Shown here piece by piece: positions 24,992-31,984 of a stretch of DNA of 55,469 nucleotides. The notes under the pieces are model-generated. The model was not told the origin of the DNA, made no database searches, and was given only the letters and a program-made list of their open reading frames with translations. The DNA lies in the NCBI GenBank assembly GCA_017996395.1, contig JAGOHA010000004.1, forward strand, positions 1 to 55,469, given 5' to 3'. Every line of letters starts with the position of its first letter. The stretch's first letter is position 1. The DNA comes from Acidobacteriota bacterium. GTDB lineage: Bacteria > Acidobacteriota > JAAYUB01. A program made the position numbers and the translations under genes.

Positions 24992-25996
24992 ATGACGCAC
25001 GCACCCACGCCACTGGCCGACCATCACAACCGGCTGATCAACTACCTCCGGATCTCAATCACCGACCGGTGCAATTTCCGCTGCCAGTACTGCATGCCGG
25101 CGGAAGGCATCCCGTTGCTGAACCACGCCGACATCCTGACCTACGAGGAAATCCTGCGTTGCGCGCAAATCGCCGTCGCGCTGGGTATCCGGAAAATCCG
25201 GGTCACCGGCGGCGAGCCACTCGTCCGCCGGGGCGTGGTGCCCCTGCTGGCCGAGCTGTCCCGGCTGCCCGGCCTTGCCGATCTCAGTCTGACGACCAAC
25301 GGCGCATTGCTGGGGCACTATGCGGTGTCGCTACGGGCCGCCGGCCTCCACCGGGTCAACGTCAGCCTGGACACGTTGCGGCCGGAGCGGTTTGCGGCCA
25401 TCACCCGACAGCCCGCCCTGGCGAGCGTGCTTGAAGGCATCCGGGCGGCTGAGGCGGCCGGTCTGAATCCCGTCAAGCTCAATGTGGTCACCATGCGGAG
25501 CGTCAACCTGGACGAGATCGCGGATTTTGCAGCCATGACGCTGCACCATGCCTTTGAGATCCGCTTCATCGAACTGATGCCCGTGGGGGGTCACGCCTAT
25601 TGGGATCCCGCCCAGCTGGTGACGGGCGAGGAGGTGCTCCGGATCCTCAACGAGCGCTACGAGCTGGCGCCGCTGGATGATCCGGCGGGGGCGCCGGTGT
25701 CCGACCGCCTCTTCCAGATTCGGGGCGCGGCCGGGCGGATCGGACTGATCAGCCCCATGACCGACCACTTCTGCCGGCGCTGCAACCGGCTTCGCCTGAC
25801 CCCGGACGGCAAGCTCCGCACCTGCCTGTTCCACGAAGCGGAAGTGGATCTGCGCCGGCTGTTGCGGGCGGGCATCGACGATGAGGCGCTGGCCGGCGTG
25901 TTCCGGTCGGCAGCGGCCCAGAAGCCGGCGGGGCCGGCGGGTGTCATCGGCGGTGTGTGGAAATGCACGTCGGCCATGTCCCGCATCGGCGGGTGA
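24992..25996 (+). CDS. moaA: GTP 3',8-cyclase, molybdenum cofactor biosynthesis
   Basis: 334 residues. The radical-SAM Cys triad CxxxCxxC is at residues 27, 31 and 34 ('TDRCNFRCQYCMPAEG'). The second [4Fe-4S] site that binds GTP is in 'DHFCRRCNRLRLTPDGKLRT' with a third Cys shortly after, and the protein ends in Gly-Gly, needed for activity in the family. MoaA converts GTP to 3',8-cyclo-dihydro-GTP, which MoaC turns into cyclic pyranopterin monophosphate. It is the first gene of a likely operon with a tungstate-type permease (35 bp away) and ATPase, linking pterin synthesis to metal uptake. No other moa genes are in the window. Confidence 0.96.
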   Translation: MTHAPTPLADHHNRLINYLRISITDRCNFRCQYCMPAEGIPLLNHADILTYEEILRCAQIAVALGIRKIRVTGGEPLVRRGVVPLLAELSRLPGLADLSLTTNGALLGHYAVSLRAAGLHRVNVSLDTLRPERFAAITRQPALASVLEGIRAAEAAGLNPVKLNVVTMRSVNLDEIADFAAMTLHHAFEIRFIELMPVGGHAYWDPAQLVTGEEVLRILNERYELAPLDDPAGAPVSDRLFQIRGAAGRIGLISPMTDHFCRRCNRLRLTPDGKLRTCLFHEAEVDLRRLLRAGIDDEALAGVFRSAAAQKPAGPAGVIGGVWKCTSAMSRIGG

Positions 25997-26031
25997 CCGG
26001 CTGATGGAAATTCCGTGGCGAGGAAGGACGT

Positions 26032-26730
26032 GTGGATTTTTTGAAGGAGGCGCTGGTCAGGGCGGTTCGGCTGATCGTCACGGGTGACGCCGACCTCTAC
26101 AGCGCGCTCTGGATCTCGCTGACGGTCAGTCTGGCCGCCATCACGGCGGCCACGCTGGTTGCGGTGCCCGCCGGATTCGCGCTGGGCACCTGCCGGTTTC
26201 CCGGCCGCCGGATCATCCTGACGATCTGTCAGACCCTCATGGCGGTGCCCACTGTGGTGGTGGGCCTGTTGCTGTACGCGATGCTCTGCCGTCAGGGGCC
26301 ACTCGGCCCGCTGGGCCTGCTGTTCACGCCGACCGCCATGGCGATCGGTCAAACCGTGCTGATTCTCCCCCTGCTGGTGTCTCTGGTCAGCGCGGCGCTG
26401 GAGCAGGCGGATCCCCGGTTGCGCGAGGAAGCCTGGTCTCTGGGCGCGGGCCGCCTCCAGCAGCTCTGGCTGCTCCTGCACCACTGCCGGATCCCGCTGG
26501 CCGTGGCGGTGTTTTCCGCCCTGAGCCGGGCGATCTCGGAGGTGGGCAGCGCGATGATGATCGGCGGTAACATCCGCGGCTACACCCGGAACATCACGAC
26601 GGCCATCGCCCTGGAAACCAGCAAGGGGGAGTTCGCCCTCGGGATCGGGCTTGGATTCATCCTGCTGGCGCTGGCGCTGGCGCTGAACGCCCTGATCGTC
26701 GTCCTGCGCCGGAGGTTCCGTGCTCTCTAG
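26032..26730 (+). CDS. tupB: ABC transporter permease, tungstate-type (TupB-like)
   Basis: 232 residues from GTG 26032 with AGGAAGGA just upstream. It has about five or six membrane helices. The cytoplasmic coupling loop 'EEAWSLGAGRLQQLWLLLHH' and the region 'MMIGGNIRGYTRNITTAIAL' followed by 'ETSKGEF' are characteristic of TupB permeases, distinct from ModB molybdate permeases. It would translocate tungstate (perhaps molybdate) supplied by a periplasmic TupA protein. It follows moaA by 35 bp and overlaps the ATPase gene by 11 bp. A tupA gene, normally first in such operons, is absent from the window. Confidence 0.85.
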   Translation: MDFLKEALVRAVRLIVTGDADLYSALWISLTVSLAAITAATLVAVPAGFALGTCRFPGRRIILTICQTLMAVPTVVVGLLLYAMLCRQGPLGPLGLLFTPTAMAIGQTVLILPLLVSLVSAALEQADPRLREEAWSLGAGRLQQLWLLLHHCRIPLAVAVFSALSRAISEVGSAMMIGGNIRGYTRNITTAIALETSKGEFALGIGLGFILLALALALNALIVVLRRRFRAL

Positions 26731-27724
26731 GATCATTCTCGATGACGTCGGCGTCCGCCGCAACGGGACGGAACTGTTCCGCGTGCCGCAGCTGGCCATC
26801 ACCGGCGGCCGCATCCTGGCCATCCTCGGGGAGAACGGCAGCGGCAAGACCACGTTCCTCCGATTGCTGGCGGGGCTGGAGCGCGATTTCGGCGGTGCTA
26901 TCCGTTACGATGAGACGCCGCCGGCCGCCTTTTTCCAGGGGCGCAACCAGCCGCGCGACCTGCTGCTGCTGGCGCAGGAGCCGGTTCTGTTCGACTTCTC
27001 GGTGGAGCGCAACCTGGCGTACGGCCTGCGTCTCGCCGGCTTGTCCCCGCGGGAGGTGCACGCGCGTGTCGCCGGTGTCCTCGGACGACTGAATCTGGAG
27101 GCGCTGGCGAAGCGACGCGCGACCCGGCTGTCGGGTGGGGAAAAGCGTCGGGTGGCCCTGGCCCGGGTGTTGGCGATGCAGCCGCGGTTCCTGTTGCTCG
27201 ACGAACCCTTCGCCGATGTGGATCCCGTCAACCGGGAGCTGCTGGAAACCGTGCTGCTGGAAGAGGCCCGGCAGCGGGGCGCGGCGGTGGTGTTTACGAC
27301 CCACCAGGAGGAGATCGCGATCCGCTTGACGGACGAGATCGTCCAGATCGCCAGGCGCCGGCTGGTGCCGCATCATCCCCGGAACGTGCTGCGCGGCACG
27401 GCCAGCCAGGAGAACCGGCAGTTCTTCTTCCGGACGGGGGGCGTGACCCTGGAAATTCTGCCGTTCACCCGGCCGCCCGGACTGGTGCACATCCCCCCCA
27501 CCGAGATCGTCGTCAGTCGGGAGGCCCTCCACGGCACCGCCCGCAACCAGTTGCGGGGAACGATCCGCGCCACGCGCCAGCAGGACGAGGCGGCGGATAT
27601 CACGGTGGACTGCGGAATCAGTCTGGAAGCCCGGATCACCCTGCGGTCGCTGCAGGAGCACCGGTTGGTGGTGGGGGACGAAGTCTACCTGAGTTTCAAG
27701 ACCTCGGCGGTCCGCTGGTTGTAG
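26720..27724 (+). CDS. tupC: ABC transporter ATP-binding protein, tungstate-type (TupC-like)
   Basis: 334 residues from GTG 26720, which follows GGAGG and lies inside the permease 3' end. Walker A is 'GENGSGKTTFLRLLAG', the signature is 'LSGGEKRRVALARVLAMQPR' and Walker B is 'FLLLDEPFADVD', with the switch His in 'FTTHQEE'. The last 70 residues ('NQLRGTIRATRQQDEAADIT' onward) form a TOBE/MOP-like domain of the kind that senses molybdate or tungstate in related ATPases. This C-terminal domain makes it longer than typical TupC (about 220-240), so in domain layout it looks more like ModC or WtpC. It powers uptake of the oxyanion for the cofactor started by MoaA. Confidence 0.85.
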   Translation: MLSRIILDDVGVRRNGTELFRVPQLAITGGRILAILGENGSGKTTFLRLLAGLERDFGGAIRYDETPPAAFFQGRNQPRDLLLLAQEPVLFDFSVERNLAYGLRLAGLSPREVHARVAGVLGRLNLEALAKRRATRLSGGEKRRVALARVLAMQPRFLLLDEPFADVDPVNRELLETVLLEEARQRGAAVVFTTHQEEIAIRLTDEIVQIARRRLVPHHPRNVLRGTASQENRQFFFRTGGVTLEILPFTRPPGLVHIPPTEIVVSREALHGTARNQLRGTIRATRQQDEAADITVDCGISLEARITLRSLQEHRLVVGDEVYLSFKTSAVRWL

Positions 27725-27752
27725 TCACCGGGTTTCTTTGGAAGATCCGGCT

Positions 27753-29189
27753 TCAGGGCTGGACTACCAGGCGCTGTCCCACCCGGATGGTGGTGTCCGG
27801 CAGCTTGTTCCACTGGCGGAGTTGAGCCACCGTCACCTTGTGGTTGATCGCGATGCGATACAGTGTTTCGCCGGCCTGGACGCGGTGGATTTTCCGCCCG
27901 GATCCGGCGGGCGCAGCGGGAGCCGGTGCGGCCGGCGCGGCGGCGGTGGTGACAATCGGCGCCGCCTTGACTGATGCGGCCGCTTCCGGTATTTCGGCGG
28001 GCGGCAGTTTCAGGCGATACCCGGCGGGGAATGACAGCTTGGCGGAGGCCCGGGGCCGGATCACGGCCGGGTTGAAATCCAGCATGACGTCGGCGGGGAC
28101 CCGGTACTGCTTCTGCAGCTGGGCGAAGGTGGCGCTGCGGGAGAGATGAATCTCGCGGAACTCCCAGGGCGGCGCCTGGACAAGGTCAGGAAAGTAGCGT
28201 TCCGGCTGCCGCAGGATCCGCAGCGAGGCCAGGAATTCCGGGTAGTAGTTGCGCGAGGCAAACCCGAACTGGTTCGAGGAGTAGTAGCGGATGATGGTGG
28301 GCGGGTCCGAGCCCAGCCGCTGCCGGGCCCGGGAAATGCCGTTGGTGCCGTGGTTGTAGGCCATCACCGCCAGCGGCCAGCTTCCCAGCTTGCGGTGGGC
28401 GTCCCGCAGAAACTTGACGGCGCCGTGGGTGGCGAGCAGCGGATCCAGCCGTTCATCGAAATGCCGGTTGACGCGGAGGAACACGCGGCCGGTGGAGCGG
28501 ATGAACTGCCACACGCCCGTGGCGCCCTTGCGGGACCGGGAATCCTCCCGGAACGACGACTCGAAGAAGGGGATCGCCAGGATCTCTTCGGGGACCCCGT
28601 TGGCGCGGAAAATCGTCTGCATGTGCGGGTAGTAGCGCCCGGCGCGCCGCCAGCCGGCCGCAAACTCCTCGCGGATGCCGCGCTGTGACCGCAGCCGGCC
28701 GGCCAGCTCGCGCAGCTCCGCGGCGGCGGGCGGGCGGCCCAGCCTGCCGCCGACGACGGCCAGGACGCGCGCCGTCGCCGGATCCGGCGAGTCGCCGGAC
28801 TCGATGCGCCCGGCGGCATGGCGCAACAGCCCCTCCCAGTGCTCCAGGCGCGAGCGGACAGCCTGCTCCTGGGCTTTGGCGACCGCCGGATCACGGAGGT
28901 AATCGCCGTCGAGCTGCATGACTTCGTAGACCAGGCGCAGATCCTGGCGGTCGTGGATCAGTACCTGGTTCTGGCCCCAGCGCGTGAACACCTGCTCCCA
29001 GAAATCCACCTGATCGCTCAAGCCGTTCTCGGAAAACAAGGCGCTCGCAGGCGCGGCCGGGCGCGCGTGCGGCAGGAACAACAGGCAGACCGCCGCCACG
29101 ATGGCGGCACCGATACGAAACCGGGGGCGGAATCGTCCGCCCCCGGTTGGGTGAGAGACCGTGATGTCGTGAATGACCGAGGCGGTCAT
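27753..29189 (-). CDS. Lytic murein transglycosylase with LysM domains (MltD-like)
   Basis: 478 residues. An N-terminal basic stretch and hydrophobic segment ('IGAAIVAAVCLLFLP') target it to the periplasm. The SLT goose-lysozyme-like domain (about 190-330) shows 'IPFFESSFREDSRSRKGATG' with the catalytic Glu, then 'GVWQFIRSTGRVF' and 'AVMAYNHGTNGISRARQRL'. A weakly LysM-like segment follows, and the C-terminus is a clear LysM ('HRVQAGETLYRIAINHKVTV' ... 'VGQRLVVQP'), which binds peptidoglycan. It cleaves glycan strands to make 1,6-anhydro ends during wall remodelling. It lies 21 bp after the parvulin gene and is probably co-transcribed. A perfect 13-bp inverted repeat lies in its first codons (29119-29148). 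Confidence 0.9.
   Translation of the reverse strand: MTASVIHDITVSHPTGGGRFRPRFRIGAAIVAAVCLLFLPHARPAAPASALFSENGLSDQVDFWEQVFTRWGQNQVLIHDRQDLRLVYEVMQLDGDYLRDPAVAKAQEQAVRSRLEHWEGLLRHAAGRIESGDSPDPATARVLAVVGGRLGRPPAAAELRELAGRLRSQRGIREEFAAGWRRAGRYYPHMQTIFRANGVPEEILAIPFFESSFREDSRSRKGATGVWQFIRSTGRVFLRVNRHFDERLDPLLATHGAVKFLRDAHRKLGSWPLAVMAYNHGTNGISRARQRLGSDPPTIIRYYSSNQFGFASRNYYPEFLASLRILRQPERYFPDLVQAPPWEFREIHLSRSATFAQLQKQYRVPADVMLDFNPAVIRPRASAKLSFPAGYRLKLPPAEIPEAAASVKAAPIVTTAAAPAAPAPAAPAGSGRKIHRVQAGETLYRIAINHKVTVAQLRQWNKLPDTTIRVGQRLVVQP
29119..29148. repeat. 13-bp perfect inverted repeat within the 5' end of the transglycosylase gene
   Basis: AACCGGGGGCGGA (29119-29131), loop ATCG, and TCCGCCCCCGGTT (29136-29148). 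In the mRNA this is a very stable hairpin about 40-70 nt after the ATG. There is no T run, so it is not a normal terminator; it could lower expression relative to the upstream isomerase gene. Confidence 0.7.
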
Positions 29190-29210
29190 GCCGACGGATC
29201 GGACAGCCCG

Positions 29211-30215
29211 TTACTTCTTGGCGGGCGGCTGCTCAGCCGGCACCACCGTCCGCGGACGCTGGCCGATGGGCACCGGCGTGGGCGCCGAACCCGGTCGGCC
29301 GGGGGCTGCGACGCCGCTGCCCACCTTGATGTCGTTGACCTTGTCCCAATTGACCGTCACGTCGTATTTGGAGCCCAGTTGGTTCCGGATTTCCTGGAGT
29401 TTGGCTTCACGCTTCTGGGTCATCAGCTTGCTGGTCACGGCTTTTTCCGCCTGGGCGAAATCCTGCGTCTGGGCGGCCTGCTTTTCCTCCAGCTTGATGA
29501 TGTGGAATCCGAACTGCGTCTTGATCGGTCCCTTGATCTCGCCCGGGTTCATGGTGAACGCCGCTTCCTCGAACTCCTTGACCATGCGGCCGCGGGAGAA
29601 GAAACCGAGATCGCCGCCGCGATCGGCGTTGCTCTTGTCCGTGGAATATTTTTTCGCCAACTCGTTCCAGTCGGCGCCCTTGTCGAGTTCGGCCTTGACG
29701 GTGCCGGCTTCCTCCTCCGATTTCACCAGGATGTGCCGGGCGTGGATGCGCTCGGGCGTCAGGAACTCGTTCGGATTGGCCTCGTAATACGCACGCGCTT
29801 CGGTGCTGGTCACCTGGAGCCCTTCGGTGGCCGTCTTCAGATATTCGGTGTACAGGATCCGCTCGGCGTAGGAGTTGATCTTTTCCTTGATGTCCTCACG
29901 ATCCGTCAGCCCCTGGGCCTTGGCTTCCTCGGCGAACACCATGCGGTCCACGATGTTCTGCACGTAGTCCTTCTTCCGCTGGGGATCGTTGAAATGGCTG
30001 ACGAATTGGGGCGGAATGCGGGCGAACTCCGCCTCGATCTGGCCGACGGTCACGACGCGTGCCCCCATCTTGACCAGAATTTCCTTGGTGTGATCGGCGG
30101 CGGCGGGCGCCGGTTCGGTCTTCGGCGCGGGCGGCTGTTCGGACTGCGCCCACACCCCGGCCGTGAGCACCACCAACGCCAGCAGGGTCATCCATCCAGT
30201 CGTCGTCTTCCTCAT
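29211..30215 (-). CDS. Periplasmic peptidyl-prolyl isomerase, parvulin/SurA type
   Basis: 334 residues with a signal peptide ('MTLLALVVLTAGVWAQ'). An N-terminal SurA-like helical chaperone region (about 45-150, 'VVTVGQIEAEFARIPPQF', 'DRMVFAEEAKAQGLTDREDI') precedes one parvulin domain ('PERIHARHILVKSEEEAG', 'DWNELAKKYSTDKSNADRGG', 'GDLGFFSRGRMVKEFEEAAF', 'IKTQFGFHIIKLEEK', about 165-265). It should catalyse prolyl isomerisation and chaperone exported proteins. First gene of a two-gene unit with the transglycosylase. The C-terminal tail is Pro/Gly-rich and probably disordered. Confidence 0.93.
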   Translation of the reverse strand: MRKTTTGWMTLLALVVLTAGVWAQSEQPPAPKTEPAPAAADHTKEILVKMGARVVTVGQIEAEFARIPPQFVSHFNDPQRKKDYVQNIVDRMVFAEEAKAQGLTDREDIKEKINSYAERILYTEYLKTATEGLQVTSTEARAYYEANPNEFLTPERIHARHILVKSEEEAGTVKAELDKGADWNELAKKYSTDKSNADRGGDLGFFSRGRMVKEFEEAAFTMNPGEIKGPIKTQFGFHIIKLEEKQAAQTQDFAQAEKAVTSKLMTQKREAKLQEIRNQLGSKYDVTVNWDKVNDIKVGSGVAAPGRPGSAPTPVPIGQRPRTVVPAEQPPAKK

Positions 30216-30247
30216 GGCAACCTCCTGAAAGAAAAAAGCGAATCGCT

Positions 30248-30276
30248 AATCTAGCGGATTTGGGTTCCGGGTACAA
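30248..30276 (-). promoter_or_regulatory. Sigma-70 promoter for the parvulin-transglycosylase operon
   Basis: Minus strand TTGTAC (30271-30276) and TAGATT (30248-30253) with a 17-bp spacer, about 30 nt upstream of the ATG at 30215. Confidence 0.5.
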
Positions 30277-30308
30277 GTGAAAACATCCGCCGACCCGAGG
30301 CCGGCGCG

Positions 30309-30337
30309 TTGCAAACCGGTTCGGGCATTGTTAGAAT
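30309..30337 (+). promoter_or_regulatory. Sigma-70 promoter giving a leaderless transcript for the BlaI-like gene
   Basis: TTGCAA (30309-30314), a 17-bp spacer and TAGAAT (30332-30337). The ATG at 30345 is 7 nt past the -10, so transcription would begin at or next to the start codon. There is no Shine-Dalgarno sequence. Confidence 0.55.
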
Positions 30338-30344
30338 CACTGTG

Positions 30345-30836
30345 ATGCCTCCGCGATGCAAAAAGACGAGTCTGTCATCCGATGCGGCCTTCCGGCTGCC
30401 GGGTCCGCGGGAGTTCGGCATTCTGGAAATCCTGTGGCGGGACGGACCGCTATCCGTCGCCGAAATACGAACCCGTCTGCCCGATTCCCCCCCGCTGGCC
30501 TACACCACGGTGATGACCATGCTGGACCAGCTTCACCGGAAAAACCTGGTGCTGCGGCGGAAAAGCGGCCGGGCGTTTCGGTACACCGCCAGCGCGCAGC
30601 CCGAACAGGTGCGCCGGGAGCTGGCGGCGACGTTTCTGGCCAATTTCTTCGACTCCGATCCTGCGCGGCTGGCCGCCGCCCTGCCGGTGTCAACCGCACC
30701 GCCCGACTCGCGGCGCGCCGGCCGGCCACGCCCGCCGCGACCGACTCCGGGGACCAGCTGGTCGTTGGAACCGCTGCTCCCGCCGGCGCCGCCGCCCGTG
30801 GAACCGGACGAAGAAGACGACAGCTACTTGTTGTAA
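30345..30836 (+). CDS. BlaI/MecI/CopY-family transcriptional repressor with proline-rich tail
   Basis: 163 residues from ATG 30345. The winged-helix DNA-binding domain is clear ('LPGPREFGILEILWRDGPLS', 'LAYTTVMTMLDQLHRKNLVL', 'RRKSGRAFRYTASAQPEQVR'). After about residue 115 there is a Pro/Arg-rich tail ending in an acidic 'EPDEEDDSYLL', not typical of BlaI, which usually ends soon after its dimerisation helix. No BlaR-type membrane protease gene is beside it, so its signal is unknown. Its own transcript appears leaderless. The nucleotidyltransferase gene follows 70 bp downstream, with a TATAAT at 30867-30872 between them. Confidence 0.82.
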   Translation: MPPRCKKTSLSSDAAFRLPGPREFGILEILWRDGPLSVAEIRTRLPDSPPLAYTTVMTMLDQLHRKNLVLRRKSGRAFRYTASAQPEQVRRELAATFLANFFDSDPARLAAALPVSTAPPDSRRAGRPRPPRPTPGTSWSLEPLLPPAPPPVEPDEEDDSYLL

Positions 30837-30905
30837 ATTTCCGCCCCTCCCCGTCGCCGGACAGGGTATAATCGGCCGCTGTTTGGCTGGAGGAATCGTC
30901 ACACC

Positions 30906-31943
30906 ATGAAAGCTCTGATCCTGGCGGGCGGGAAAGGTTCGGAACTGCTGCCCATGACGGCGAACACGCCGAAGCCCATCGTGCCCGTGGGTAACATCCC
31001 CTTCATTTTTTACCAGCTGGACCGGCTGAAGAAAGCCGGCATCAAGGAAGTGATCCTGTCCCTGTCGTACCAGCCCCGTCATATCCAGGAGTTGCTGGGC
31101 GACGGCTCCGACTTCGGACTGGTCATCCATTACACGGTGGAAGCCGTGCCCCAGGGCACCGCCGGCGCGCTGCGCACGGCCGCTTCCCTGATCACCGGCC
31201 CCACGCTGGTGATGAACGGGGACATCCTGACCGGAGTGGACCTGAGCCGGGTCATCGAGCACCACCGTGAGCGCCGCGCGCTGGTCACGCTGGTGGAGGG
31301 CCGGTCGACCCGGCCGGAACGGCTCGGCGTCATCCTCAAGAACCGGACCGGCCGCGTGACCGGATTCATCGAGAAACCGCGCGACCACGAACTTCAGGAC
31401 GACTGGGTGAACATGGGCGTCTACGTCATGGAGCGGGAAATCCTGGACGCCATCCCGGCCGGCACCTACTACACCCTGGAGCGCGAGCTGTTTCCGGGGC
31501 TGATCGGCCAGGGTGCCAAAATCATCGCCCAGAAAACCGACGAATACTGGTGCCACATCGACAATCCCTGCTGCTATCTGCAGGCCAACTTCGATGTGCT
31601 GTCCGGACGCGTGCCGCTGCCGAGGTTTTTCGGCCTGTTCGAGCCGAAGCCCTTCAGCCTGCCGGCGTCGAGCCGGATGGACGCGAAATCCTTCGTGCAC
31701 GGGTCGTGCGTGATTAAAGAGAACGTCGTCATCGAGAACGCCGTGATCGGCGAAAAATGCCGGATCGAGGAAGGGGTGCAGGTCCGCGATTCGGTGATCA
31801 TGAGCGGTAGCCGCCTCAAGAGCGGCGCCTACCTGCGCTACAGCGCGGTGGGGCGCAACTGCGTGCTGGGCGAGGCGGTGACCATCGGCAAGGGGGCGTT
31901 CCTGGGCGACAAGACCACCGTGGCCGATTTCAGCCGCATTTGA
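30906..31943 (+). CDS. Sugar-1-phosphate nucleotidyltransferase family protein, altered catalytic signature
   Basis: 345 residues: an N-terminal Rossmann-like nucleotidyltransferase domain (about 1-235) and a C-terminal left-handed beta-helix of hexapeptide repeats ('NVVIENAVIGEKCRIEEGVQ', 'GAYLRYSAVGRNCVLGEAVT'). The layout matches mannose-1-phosphate guanylyltransferase-like or GlmU-like proteins. 'LVMNGDILTGVDL' holds the metal-binding Asp and 'GFIEKPRD' the sugar-phosphate Lys. The signature loop reads LAGGKGSELLPMTANTPKP: the normally invariant Arg of GxGTR is replaced by Glu (GKGSE), which could weaken or abolish catalysis. It may act as a regulatory or pseudo-enzyme, as in some eukaryotic GMPPA proteins. 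Ribosome binding site GGAGG at 30890-30894. Confidence 0.85.
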   Translation: MKALILAGGKGSELLPMTANTPKPIVPVGNIPFIFYQLDRLKKAGIKEVILSLSYQPRHIQELLGDGSDFGLVIHYTVEAVPQGTAGALRTAASLITGPTLVMNGDILTGVDLSRVIEHHRERRALVTLVEGRSTRPERLGVILKNRTGRVTGFIEKPRDHELQDDWVNMGVYVMEREILDAIPAGTYYTLERELFPGLIGQGAKIIAQKTDEYWCHIDNPCCYLQANFDVLSGRVPLPRFFGLFEPKPFSLPASSRMDAKSFVHGSCVIKENVVIENAVIGEKCRIEEGVQVRDSVIMSGSRLKSGAYLRYSAVGRNCVLGEAVTIGKGAFLGDKTTVADFSRI

Positions 31944-31984
31944 GGGGGCAATTCCCCCTCAACCCGGCGTGGGGAGGCGACAGG

